DNA from: Bacillota bacterium
Lineage (GTDB): Bacteria; Bacillota; DTU030; DUMP01
Direction of reading: 5' to 3'
Length of the DNA stretch: 36,456 nt
Assembly (NCBI GenBank): GCA_030153805.1
Contig: JASKLG010000010.1
Location: 1-36,456, forward strand
Position 1 is the first letter of the stretch. Every line of letters starts with the position of its first letter. Of the stretch, positions 15,871 to 22,771 are shown piece after piece. A model generated the notes under the pieces. The model was not told where the DNA came from. It did no database searches and saw only the letters and a list, made by a program, of their open reading frames with translations. The translations under genes were made by a program, and so were the position numbers.

Positions 15871-16713
15871 CTAGCGCAGAAGCCGCATTAGGTGGCGGCG
15901 GGTAAGCCAGGTAGCCAGGAGGTTTACACCTAGAACAGTAATCACAAGTACCGCCGCCGTTCCAAAGGCCTTGTCCATGGCCCCCACCTCCATCGCCACC
16001 AGGTATAGGTGAAGGGCCATGGTACGGGCCGGTTCGAAGATGCTGCGCGGTAGGCGGAGTGACCCGCCTAACGTAAGGAGCAGCGCTGCCGTTTCCCCCA
16101 CCACCCGGCCAATGCTTAAGATCACCCCGGTGAGTATCCCGGGAGCGGCAGCAGGAAGCACCACCCGTACCACGGTCTGCCAGCGCGTCGCCCCCAGAGC
16201 CAGGCTGCCTTCACGGTACTCCTGCGGCACCGCCCGTAGTGCTTCTTCAGAAGTGCGGATGAGGGTAGGTAGCACCATGCACGCAGCAGTGAACGCTCCA
16301 GAGAGGATGGACCAGCCGTGGGTGACCGGTTTTAACGCAACGACAAACAAGGCATACCCAAAGAGACCGAACACAATCGAAGGCACGGCGGCCAGCGCGT
16401 CGATGCCGAAACGAACCAAGCTGGTAAACCACCCGTCATGCGTATACTCCGCCAGGTAAATTCCGGCTCCGATACCTAGGGGAGCAGCCAGAATTAGGCT
16501 CGCGGCCACAAAATACAGCGTGCCGACGATAGAGCTAAAAATCCCCCCACTCCGCCCCATCTCGGTTGGTTCTTTCGTGAGAAACTCCCAGCTGACCTGG
16601 GGCAGCCCTTGAACAAGGATGTAACCCAGGATTACCGTAAGAATAAGCACCGTTAGGCTGGCTGCGCCCCAGAGCAGGGTAAAGGCTAGCTTCTGGGCTT
16701 GTTGCTGGCTCAC
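15871..16713 (-). CDS. pstA: Phosphate ABC transporter permease PstA
   Basis: 280 residues from a GTG at 16713 that overlaps the pstC end by 4 bp. Six membrane spans are visible, starting with LLWGAASLTVLILTVILGYILVQGL. The cytoplasmic coupling motif reads EEALRAVPQEYREGSLALGATRWQTV, the EAA loop that docks the ATPase PstB. It forms the PstCA channel for high-affinity phosphate uptake. pstB and phoU, which usually follow, are not here: phoA comes next. Confidence 0.96.
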   Translation of the reverse strand: MSQQQAQKLAFTLLWGAASLTVLILTVILGYILVQGLPQVSWEFLTKEPTEMGRSGGIFSSIVGTLYFVAASLILAAPLGIGAGIYLAEYTHDGWFTSLVRFGIDALAAVPSIVFGLFGYALFVVALKPVTHGWSILSGAFTAACMVLPTLIRTSEEALRAVPQEYREGSLALGATRWQTVVRVVLPAAAPGILTGVILSIGRVVGETAALLLTLGGSLRLPRSIFEPARTMALHLYLVAMEVGAMDKAFGTAAVLVITVLGVNLLATWLTRRHLMRLLR

Positions 16714-17606
16714 CCGCGTTTCACCCGCCTTCGACTAACCAGAAGCGCCGCCAGGTTTACGACCATGGTCAGGCCGAAGAGCACCACCCCGGTGGCGTAC
16801 AGGGCCTGACTATGTGCTCCAGGGCCGGCATACGGCATCTCCAGGGCAATGTTGCTGGTGAGGGTGCGTACAGGAGAAAAGAGCGATTGAGGTAGAACTG
16901 GTGTGTTACCGGCCACCATGATGACCGCCATGGTTTCACCAATGGCCCGCCCCATCGCCAGGACTATGGCGGCCACGATTCCGGGCCGGGCCGCGGGCAG
17001 AAGCACGCAGGCGATGGTTTGCCAATGCGTGGCCCCTAACGCCAGGGAACCTTCCTTATACTCCAAGGGCTGCGCGCGCAGTACGTCCTCGGCGATGTTG
17101 ATGATGGTCGGTAGGATCATGATGGCCAGCACCAGCCCGGCGGCCAGCACACTGTAGCCGGCCCGGAATTGCGGGTCAAGCGATGCTCCCAGCCAGGTCT
17201 GCGCCAGCGCCCGGATAATCGGGACCAGCATGGTCATGCCGAAAAGACCGTACACTACCGAAGGGATACCGGCCAAGAGCTCCACTGCCGGCCGAACCAA
17301 GCGCTCGGCACGCGGCGGTGCTATCTCGGCCAGGAAGATGGCCGTTGCCAGACCAAGCGGTACCCCAACCGCCAGGGCCACCGCCGTTACGGCGATGCTG
17401 CCCACAATCATCGGGAAGATGCCAAAAACGCCCTGAAGCGGCCGCCATTCGTGCCCCAAGAGAAAGTTCAGCAGCCCCGTCCGCTCAAAGGCCGGGAGGC
17501 CCTCAATTAAGATAAAGGTTCCGATAAGCACGATGATCACCACGGCGATAAGCGCCGCGAGGAAGAGGGCAACCTCGCTCCCGCGCTCAAAAACGGCTCT
17601 ACGCAT
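16710..17606 (-). CDS. pstC: Phosphate ABC transporter permease PstC
   Basis: 298 residues from the ATG at 17606, 6 nt after GAGGGGGG; the frame is open further upstream but lacks a site. The N-terminal span (LFLAALIAVVIIVLIGTFILI) is followed by a long loop and five more spans. The coupling loop EDVLRAQPLEYKEGSLALGATHWQTI parallels that of PstA. It lies after pstS with an attenuator between them and is translationally coupled to pstA. Confidence 0.95.
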   Translation of the reverse strand: MRRAVFERGSEVALFLAALIAVVIIVLIGTFILIEGLPAFERTGLLNFLLGHEWRPLQGVFGIFPMIVGSIAVTAVALAVGVPLGLATAIFLAEIAPPRAERLVRPAVELLAGIPSVVYGLFGMTMLVPIIRALAQTWLGASLDPQFRAGYSVLAAGLVLAIMILPTIINIAEDVLRAQPLEYKEGSLALGATHWQTIACVLLPAARPGIVAAIVLAMGRAIGETMAVIMVAGNTPVLPQSLFSPVRTLTSNIALEMPYAGPGAHSQALYATGVVLFGLTMVVNLAALLVSRRRVKRG

Positions 17607-17626
17607 ACATACCCCCCTCGCCGCTG

Positions 17627-17660
17627 GAAAATAAAAGGCTGGGGGTGGCATGGCCACCCC
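17627..17660 (-). terminator. Attenuator between pstS and pstC
   Basis: A perfect 8-bp stem GGGGTGGC/GCCACCCC with a 3-nt loop (17660-17642), followed on the minus strand by CAGCCTTTTATTTT. It should leave pstS mRNA in excess over the permease genes, as a binding protein needs. Confidence 0.75.
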
Positions 17661-17701
17661 AAAGGAGGTAAGGCAGGCAGGTAACCGAATAAAGAGCTCA
17701 A

Positions 17702-18580
17702 TTACTTAACAGTGATGTACTCTTTGCCTACGATCTGCTGTCCTTCCGGGCTGAGCACGAAGTCGATGTAGGCCTTTACCACACCCTCCGGCTGCTTCTG
17801 GGTGAGGTACAGGAAGGGACGAGAGAGCTTGTACTTGCCGGCCTTAACGTTGTCCACGGTGGCCTCGACGCCCTCGATTTTAACGGCTTTCACCTCGTTA
17901 TTCAGGTAACCGAAGGAAAGGAAGCCGATGGCGTTGGGATCTCCGGCTACCGCCGTGCGCATGGCACCGTTGGAGTTCTGCTGCAGGGCCTTATCAGTGA
18001 TCTTGGTGCCCTCGCCCAGCACAAGTTCCGTGAAGGCTCCCAGCGTCCCCGAACCGTCTTCACGCCGGAACACGGTGATAGGAGCGTCTTTGCCGCCGAC
18101 CTGTTTCCAGTTGGTGATCTTGCCGGTGAAGATGTCTTTTACCTGGGCCAGAGTAAGACCATCGACCTTGTTGCTGGGATGCACCACCACGGCGATGCCA
18201 TCGGTCGCGATCTGGTGCTCTACCACCGTACCTTTTTCCTCAGGCTTAAGGGCACGGGAAGAAGCACCGATGTCCGCCGTGCCGTTCTGCGCCGCCTTGA
18301 TGCCAGCGCCAGAACCACCGCCCGCCACGTTGATGGTTACGCCCGGGTTCTTTGTCATGAAAGCCTTAGCTAGTTCCTCGGAAAGCGGCTGAACGGAAGT
18401 TGACCCGGCAATCTGGATAGAACCGGAGAGACCCTGCGGCTGCTGGGGCTGGGCTGGCTGCTGCGGCTCAGCCGGCTTGGCAGGCTCGGCGGGCTTCTTC
18501 GGCGCGCAACCCGCGAGGAGCCCGAGCACGAGAGCCACTGCAAGCAGCACGGTCAACCAGCGCATCCTTTGAATCCCCAT
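17702..18580 (-). CDS. pstS: Phosphate-binding lipoprotein PstS
   Basis: 292 residues. The signal ends in the lipobox LAGC (Cys25), so it is anchored on the outer membrane face. A Pro/Gln/Ala-rich linker (28-50) precedes the binding domain, with IAGSTSVQPLSEELA, AGGGSGAGIKAAQNGTADIG and RREDGSGT, the loops that hold phosphate. It feeds PstCA. The ATG at 18580 follows GGGAGGG. It is the first gene after a four-unit Pho box and is followed by an attenuator. Confidence 0.97.
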   Translation of the reverse strand: MGIQRMRWLTVLLAVALVLGLLAGCAPKKPAEPAKPAEPQQPAQPQQPQGLSGSIQIAGSTSVQPLSEELAKAFMTKNPGVTINVAGGGSGAGIKAAQNGTADIGASSRALKPEEKGTVVEHQIATDGIAVVVHPSNKVDGLTLAQVKDIFTGKITNWKQVGGKDAPITVFRREDGSGTLGAFTELVLGEGTKITDKALQQNSNGAMRTAVAGDPNAIGFLSFGYLNNEVKAVKIEGVEATVDNVKAGKYKLSRPFLYLTQKQPEGVVKAYIDFVLSPEGQQIVGKEYITVK

Positions 18581-18624
18581 AAACTGTACCCTCCCTTGGG
18601 GCCAAGCCCCATTTTCTGAGAGTA

Positions 18625-18678
18625 ATTATAAGGTGACAGTGTTAAATGACAATTATGGGACTGTTAACCATATGTTAG
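18625..18678 (-). promoter_or_regulatory. Pho-box array and promoter of pstS
   Basis: On the minus strand, CTAACA (18678-18673), TTAACA (18667-18662), ATAATT (18656-18651) and TTAACA (18645-18640) lie at exact 11-bp steps. After 9 nt comes a perfect TATAAT (18630-18625). A TTGTCA (18652-18647) 16 bp before the -10 may act as a -35. This is the best of the window's Pho-box arrays. Confidence 0.88.
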
Positions 18679-18717
18679 AATTGCGTCGACAAGTGGTGAC
18701 ACGAAGTCCCTCCCCGT

Positions 18718-19410
18718 CTATTCTACCGGAGGCCGGAAACGGTAGCCTACACCGCGCACTGTCTCGATGAGCACCGGATGGGCCGGGTCGGCCTCGATTT
18801 TCTGCCGCAAGTAGCGCACGTGCACATCTACCGTACGTGTATCGGCCGCATATTCGTAACCCCAAACGTGCTCCAGAAGGAAGTCGCGCCGTAGCACCTT
18901 CCCCGGATTCCGGAGGAAAGTCTCGAGCAGGGAGAATTCCTTGGGGGTGAGGGCCTTGCGTTCGCCGGCCAGGAGCACCTCGTACCGGTCCGGATAAAGC
19001 TCCAGGTGGCCGCTCCGTAAAACCGGCGCCTCGTTTTTCGCGGGAAGGCGGCGCAGGCGTGCCCGGATGCGAGCAATAAGTTCCCGCGGGCTGAAGGGCT
19101 TTACTATGTAATCGTCGGCGCCGAGCTCGAGCCCCAGTACCCGGTCAGCCTCGCTGGCCCGGGCGGTAAGCATGATTACCGGAATGGCCCGGGTCTTTTC
19201 CTCTCCTCTAAGAAGCCTGAACACCTCCAAGCCGCTTAAGCCCGGTAGCATGAGGTCGAGAACGATGAGATCCGGCACCTCGCGCCGCGCTACCTCCAGA
19301 GCGGCCGGCCCATCACCGGCTGCGAGCACCCGAAAGCCTTCCTTTTCCAGGTTAAAGCGCACGAGTTCCACCACATGGGGCTCATCGTCTACTACCAGAA
19401 TGCGAGCCAT
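18718..19410 (-). CDS. OmpR-family response regulator, PhoP/PhoB-like
   Basis: 230 residues. The receiver domain (1-120) has the acidic pocket VVDDEP (Asp8, Asp9), the phospho-acceptor in LIVLDLMLPG (about Asp52) and the KPF lysine (about 104). The winged-helix DNA-binding domain (about 130-228) ends with DTRTVDVHVRYLRQKIE and VRGVGYRF. Position between the PHP gene and pstS, and Pho boxes before both, point to the phosphate regulator. No histidine kinase is beside it. An intrinsic terminator separates it from the PHP gene, but readthrough from that Pho-controlled promoter is possible. Confidence 0.88.
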   Translation of the reverse strand: MARILVVDDEPHVVELVRFNLEKEGFRVLAAGDGPAALEVARREVPDLIVLDLMLPGLSGLEVFRLLRGEEKTRAIPVIMLTARASEADRVLGLELGADDYIVKPFSPRELIARIRARLRRLPAKNEAPVLRSGHLELYPDRYEVLLAGERKALTPKEFSLLETFLRNPGKVLRRDFLLEHVWGYEYAADTRTVDVHVRYLRQKIEADPAHPVLIETVRGVGYRFRPPVE

Positions 19411-19434
19411 CTCTCTTCCACCCTCTTTTAACCC

Positions 19435-19486
19435 GCGAAAGCAAAAGCCAGCGCCACCCTTAGGAAACAGGGCAGGTACGCTGGCT
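19435..19486 (-). terminator. Terminator overlapping the end of the PHP gene
   Basis: AGCCAGCG (19486-19479) pairs with CGCTGGCT (19453-19446) around a 25-nt loop that contains the PHP stop codon. TTTTGCTTT follows on the minus strand. It partly separates the PHP gene from the response-regulator gene. Confidence 0.5.
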
Positions 19487-20215
19487 TAAGAGTCGCTGGC
19501 GCCGTTTGAGTTCGGCGAGGTAACTCTTGACCCGCTCCGCCGAATAGTTGAGGATATCTTCGTCGCGGATTCCGGCCGCATGCGCCACTTCTAGAGCCTG
19601 GTCGAAGTTGCCCACGGCCGTGTAGATGTGCGCGTCGCTGGAGACGATGACCGGTACCTTGTAGCGGTGGATATAGCGGGCAATGAGCTCGCAGCGCGGT
19701 CGGCTGCCGGAACGGCTGACGGAAAAAGAGCTGTTATTGATCTCCAGGGCCTTCCCTACGGCCTTGGCCGCCAATACCACCCGCTCGATGTCCACCGGGA
19801 AGTGCGGGTTTCCCGGGTGCACAATGGCGTGCACGTAAGGATTGTACAGCGCGGCGATCATGGCCTGAGTGTTCTCCTCGACGGACCCGCCGTCGTAACC
19901 GGTGCCTGCGTGAAACCCGGCCAGCACCAGGTCCAGCCGTTCCAAGAGGTATTCCGGCATATCCAGGGTGCCACGGCTATCGATGATGTTGGCCTCCACG
20001 CCGCGCAGGATCTCCACGCCACAGAGGCTGGGCGGTATCGCCGCCAGGTTGCCGAAGTGGTACTCGTGCGGCCCGCCCGGCATGTTAATGCCGTGATCGG
20101 TCATGCCTAAGAGCTTGATGCCTTTCGCCGCCGCGGCCTCAGCCATCTCCTTAATTGTGCTGTAGGCGTGCCGGCTGGCCACAGTGTGGGTATGCAGGTC
20201 GGCTTCAAAACCCAT
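19460..20215 (-). CDS. PHP-domain phosphoesterase (YcdX-like)
   Basis: 251 residues from the ATG at 20215, just after AAAGGAGGAAG; an upstream in-frame start has no site. PHP metal motifs are intact: DLHTHT (His8, His10), MTDHG (about 39-42), GVEANI, AGFHAG, HPGNPH and SSDAH. The length and motifs match the trinuclear-zinc YcdX family, phosphatases of uncertain substrate. Its promoter carries the same four-unit Pho box as pstS and phoA, so a role in phosphate scavenging inside the cell is likely (inference). Confidence 0.9.
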   Translation of the reverse strand: MGFEADLHTHTVASRHAYSTIKEMAEAAAAKGIKLLGMTDHGINMPGGPHEYHFGNLAAIPPSLCGVEILRGVEANIIDSRGTLDMPEYLLERLDLVLAGFHAGTGYDGGSVEENTQAMIAALYNPYVHAIVHPGNPHFPVDIERVVLAAKAVGKALEINNSSFSVSRSGSRPRCELIARYIHRYKVPVIVSSDAHIYTAVGNFDQALEVAHAAGIRDEDILNYSAERVKSYLAELKRRQRLLSQRTCPVS

Positions 20216-20261
20216 TTTCTTCCTCCTTTCCGAAGACCAGTTGGCTTCTCCCACCGTTTTA

Positions 20262-20315
20262 ATTGTAGAAATTCCTTGTTAAGATCCCCTAAAAGGGGTG
20301 TTAAGTTTACGTAAA
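20262..20315 (-). promoter_or_regulatory. Pho-box array and -10 of the PHP gene
   Basis: On the minus strand, TTTACG (20315-20310), TTAACA (20304-20299), TTTAGG (20293-20288) and TTAACA (20282-20277) at exact 11-bp steps, a 9-nt gap, then TACAAT (20267-20262). The start codon is 47 nt downstream. A CCCCT-AAA-AGGGG dyad (20286-20298) sits inside the array. Confidence 0.82.
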
Positions 20316-20588
20316 CGCCCGGGCGTTCACCCGGCACCCTGCGGGTAGGCCTGCGAAAAACTTCGGCGCTCGGGCATCCCCCTTCGGCGCCGAGACCTCC
20401 CGACGAACGAACTCGGCTCGCTCGGGGCTCAGGCTGGGCTCGGCCCTTCGGGCGGGAGTCAGCCTTCGCTTTCCCTCGCTCGCCTTCGTTCTTTTCAATG
20501 GCGGTACGTAATGCGCCGTGCGGGCGATGGCCCTCGGCCTCAGTTACTGCCAAACAACAGTGGCAGGTACCGTTCTTCAGAGTGGGCG
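20316..20588. other. Non-coding GC-rich stretch with palindromes
   Basis: No gene seen. It opens with two overlapping perfect palindromes, GTTTACGTAAAC (20305-20316) and AACGCCCGGGCGTT (20314-20327). Further on are recurring CTTCGG / GGCTCG tracts and a TTCGGCGC...GGCGCCGA-type dyad near 20360-20395. Open frames are shadows of this low-complexity sequence. Confidence 0.4.
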
Positions 20589-20616
20589 AAAAAAAGGCGG
20601 GCTCCGCAGGGAGCCC
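20589..20616 (-). terminator. Strong intrinsic terminator with no gene upstream of it
   Basis: On the minus strand, GGGCTCC (20616-20610) pairs perfectly with GGAGCCC (20605-20599) around a 4-nt loop, followed by GCC and seven T (20595-20589). The nearest minus-strand transcription signal is the Pho-box array about 25-75 bp upstream; there is no open frame between them. Confidence 0.8.
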
Positions 20617-20631
20617 AAGTCTATGATAAGA
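20589..20631 (-). ncRNA. Candidate very short Pho-controlled RNA
   Basis: Inference only. A four-unit Pho box (20689-20651) with a weak -10, TATACC (20642-20637), would start a transcript near 20630. The terminator would end it about 40 nt later. The RNA would be little more than a short 5' tail (TTCTTATCATAGACTT) plus a hairpin. It may instead be the attenuated leader of a longer transcript into the PHP gene. Confidence 0.3.
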
Positions 20632-20636
20632 AGGGG

Positions 20637-20689
20637 GGTATAGGATAGCTTGTTTAGAATATAGCAAGGGATTGTTAAGGAAATGTTGC
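20637..20689 (-). promoter_or_regulatory. Fourth Pho-box array, without a protein gene
   Basis: On the minus strand, GCAACA (20689-20684), TTAACA (20678-20673), TTGCTA (20667-20662) and TAAACA (20656-20651) at exact 11-bp steps. The -10 is weaker than in the other three: TATACC after 8 nt, or ATACCC after 9. The repeat geometry is the same as before pstS, phoA and the PHP gene. Confidence 0.6.
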
Positions 20690-20830
20690 AAGTCCTTTAC
20701 AGTGTGATTAATAAGCGCGGAGCATCCCTGACAAAAATACGAGGTACTGCTGCTAGGCTGCCCGGGAGAGAGCTCGAGCAGCTTTATTAATCTTGCTCTA
20801 CCGTAGGCTTTTGAGACCAGGTCTTGTCGC

Positions 20831-20861
20831 GCATAGCCTGAGTGCCCGGGAAACATACTAG
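20831..20861 (+). promoter_or_regulatory. Candidate sporulation (sigma-E/K-like) promoter of the CotF-like genes
   Basis: CATACTAG (20854-20861) resembles the CATACA-T / CATA -10 boxes of the mother-cell sigma factors. GCATAGC (20831-20837) lies 16 nt upstream as a possible -35, slightly farther than usual. The ATG of the first coat-like gene is about 39 nt downstream, behind GAGGAGGATAGGAG. Confidence 0.45.
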
Positions 20862-20899
20862 TCAGGGAAGATAATGGTCTAAGAGAGGAGGATAGGAGC

Positions 20900-21127
20900 A
20901 TGGCGGTAAGTAATGGGCGCGCCCTTGAGGTTTTCACCGACCGGGAGCTCCAGTGCCTGCAGGAACAGCTTTCGCTGGAAGAGCTGGCGGTAAAGAAAAT
21001 GCGTTATTATGAAGGGCAGGTAACTGACCCGGAGCTCAAGAAAGTAATAAGCTCCCTGCGCGAACAGCACGAGGGGCATTATAACACCCTGATGCGGCAC
21101 CTTCTAAGCCAGGAAATAAGGCCTTAA
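20900..21127 (+). CDS. Small CotF/ferritin-like helical protein
   Basis: 75 residues from the ATG at 20900, preceded by GGAGGATAGGAG. The protein is nearly all helical: DRELQCLQEQLSLEELAVKKMRYYEGQ and ELKKVISSLREQHEGHYNTLMRHL. This pattern, with ExxxH-like spacing, resembles half of a spore-coat CotF or ferritin-like helical bundle. It sits 12 bp before a clear CotF-family gene, and the two may form one hetero-bundle in the spore coat. The sporulation-type -10 upstream supports this. Confidence 0.7.
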   Translation: MAVSNGRALEVFTDRELQCLQEQLSLEELAVKKMRYYEGQVTDPELKKVISSLREQHEGHYNTLMRHLLSQEIRP

Positions 21128-21139
21128 GGAGGGACGGTC

Positions 21140-21412
21140 GTGGCCGAAAAGCTTTCTGAACGCGACATCTTGCAGGACTGCCTGGTACTGGAGAAACACC
21201 TTACGGAAACCTACAACGCAGCGGTCAATGAAACTGCCCATAATATGCTTCGCAGCGATCTCATCAACATTCTCACGGAAGAACATCAACTCCACTCATC
21301 GGTGTTCGGCGCTTTAGACAACCGCGGCTGGTACCTTACCCGGCCGGTTACCAAGGAAGCACTCCGCGAAGTGCAGAGCTACTTTAAGGGTATGCAAGGC
21401 AGGTTGCAGTAG
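21140..21412 (+). CDS. Spore coat protein, CotF family
   Basis: 90 residues from a GTG at 21140 behind AAGGAGGGA. SERDILQDCLVLEKHLTETYNAAVNETAHNMLRSDLINILTEEHQLHSSVFGALDNRGWY matches the Coat F domain: a helical hairpin with conserved D.L...K and a terminal RGWY motif. A short YFKGMQGRLQ tail follows. Coat F proteins assemble on forespores of bacilli and clostridia. Its presence marks the organism as a spore former. Confidence 0.88.
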   Translation: MAEKLSERDILQDCLVLEKHLTETYNAAVNETAHNMLRSDLINILTEEHQLHSSVFGALDNRGWYLTRPVTKEALREVQSYFKGMQGRLQ

Positions 21413-21476
21413 ATCACGACGCGGGGCCGAGAAAGAGCGCTCCGCGTTTTCCACATTGGCACTTGGAGGTGAATAC

Positions 21477-22490
21477 GTGGCGCCTCCTGTCTCGGCCAGA
21501 GGCCCGGTCTTAACCCCGGCACCCGGCCCGGAAGGTGCTCCCGGCAACCAGGACCTGGAGCGGGTAGAGGACTTTCTACGCAGGGCTATAGGCGCGGCCG
21601 GCAACCGCCAAGCTGCCGCCCTCGGAAGAGAGCTGGCCTTTGCCGGAGGTAAACGCCTGCGCCCGCGGCTTTTTCTTCTCTCTTTTCGTGCTTCGGCCTC
21701 CTTTGATCCACCACCCCATGTGTACCGCCTGGCCGCCGCTTTGGAACTCCTGCACCTGGCAACGCTCGTTCACGACGACGTTATCGACGGCGCCACCGTG
21801 CGCCGCTCGCGGCCCAGCCTGAACGCCATGCACGGCGAGCGCGCAGCAGTCCTCATCGGGGATTTTTTCTTCAGCCAGTTCTTACAGGCGGCCGCGCCCA
21901 GCGGTCCCCGCGCTCTAGCGCTTCTTTCGGCCACCATCTCCAGGATGGTGGAGGGCGAGCTGGAGCAGGCGCGCCACCGCTTCGACCTAAGCTTAAGCGA
22001 GGCCCAGTATTTGCGCATTATCGCCAAGAAGACCGCCGCCTTCCTGGCCGCCGCCTGCGAGCTTGGCGCCCTGGTGGCGGGAGCAGGGCAAAAGGAGCGA
22101 AGGTTATTCCAGCGCTTCGGCCGGTATCTTGGGTGCGCTTTTCAACTCCAGGACGACATCCTGGACTATGTGGGCGACCCGCTTCTTCTCGGCAAGCCGC
22201 GCGGGAGCGATCTGGCTGAGGGCGTGGTCACCCTTCCCCTCATCTATGCTCTAAAATGCGGCCGCCGGGCAGCACGCGTAAGGTCGCTCCTCGCCGGCTT
22301 CCCCCCCGGCCCCGGAGAATTAGAGGCCGTCCGGGTCGAGGTGGAAAAAGCAGGGGGCATCGCCTACGCCCGCGCGCGGGCAAATGAATTCTTACGGCGC
22401 GCCCTGGCCGAGCTCACCGTCCTACCCCCAGGACCCGCCCGTGCCGAGTTCGAAGGGCTGGTATGGTCCTTGGAGCGGCGGGAAAAGTGA
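21477..22490 (+). CDS. Polyprenyl diphosphate synthase (trans-isoprenyl type)
   Basis: 337 residues from the GTG at 21477, directly after TGGAGGTGA; a TTG seven codons upstream is inside that site. Conserved blocks are GGKRLRPRL (about 57-65), the first Asp-rich motif LVHDDVIDGATVRRSRP (Asp100, 101, 104), GDFFFSQ, KTAAFLAAACELGA and the second Asp-rich motif FQLQDDILDYVGD. These bind IPP and the allylic primer through magnesium. A Pro/Gly-rich tail of 25 residues precedes the enzyme. The chain length made (geranylgeranyl to heptaprenyl) cannot be told. It lies 64 bp after the CotF gene. Confidence 0.92.
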   Translation: MAPPVSARGPVLTPAPGPEGAPGNQDLERVEDFLRRAIGAAGNRQAAALGRELAFAGGKRLRPRLFLLSFRASASFDPPPHVYRLAAALELLHLATLVHDDVIDGATVRRSRPSLNAMHGERAAVLIGDFFFSQFLQAAAPSGPRALALLSATISRMVEGELEQARHRFDLSLSEAQYLRIIAKKTAAFLAAACELGALVAGAGQKERRLFQRFGRYLGCAFQLQDDILDYVGDPLLLGKPRGSDLAEGVVTLPLIYALKCGRRAARVRSLLAGFPPGPGELEAVRVEVEKAGGIAYARARANEFLRRALAELTVLPPGPARAEFEGLVWSLERREK

Positions 22491-22571
22491 AGGGATCAGC
22501 GTACTCGCTTCGGCTGGCTCGTGTAAGCAAGGGGACACTTTCCTTAAAATTCCTTAACGGAGGCTAAGAGC

Positions 22572-22718
22572 ATGATGAGCTTTCTCTGGGCCTTTCTCGG
22601 GACCCTGGCGGCGCTCGCCTTTGCCGTGGGCACGCTCATCGCGGCCCGCCGCCAGATTTTCCGCCTTCTGGCCGCCCGCTTCATACCAAGGCTGCGGCGC
22701 CTGCGCGACCGGTCCTAG
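22572..22718 (+). CDS. Small single-span membrane protein (48 aa)
   Basis: Starts at the ATG 22572-22574, 9 nt after GGAGG, and ends at a TAG. Residues 3-24 form one hydrophobic helix (SFLWAFLGTLAALAFAVGTLIA), followed by a strongly basic tail with ten arginines (RRQIFRLLAARFIPRLRRLRDR). I recognise no family. The layout, an N-terminal span with a basic cytoplasmic tail, is like many small regulatory or sporulation membrane peptides. It follows the prenyl synthase by 81 bp on the same strand. Confidence 0.6.
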   Translation: MMSFLWAFLGTLAALAFAVGTLIAARRQIFRLLAARFIPRLRRLRDRS

Positions 22719-22729
22719 GGCCACAAGGC

Positions 22730-22765
22730 TAGAAACGCCCGGGCCTTTCGCTCGGCCTCGGGCGT
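22730..22765. terminator. Convergent terminator between the plus and minus gene groups
   Basis: ACGCCC (22735-22740) pairs with GGGCGT (22760-22765), with additional inner GGCC pairing. On the minus strand TTTCT follows. It lies between the converging small membrane-protein gene and the amidotransferase-like gene. Confidence 0.6.
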
Positions 22766-22771
22766 CGTACT

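Noticed and set aside
20651-20689. Fourth Pho array acting on the plus strand towards the CotF-like genes
   Set aside because: Orientation of the TTAACA units is opposite to that in the three clear arrays, and the coat genes have a nearer sporulation-type -10.
20107-20937. 276-codon minus-strand frame upstream of the PHP gene
   Set aside because: It runs through the Pho boxes, terminator and GC-rich repeats, has no Shine-Dalgarno or recognisable domain, and its 3' end overlaps the real PHP gene.
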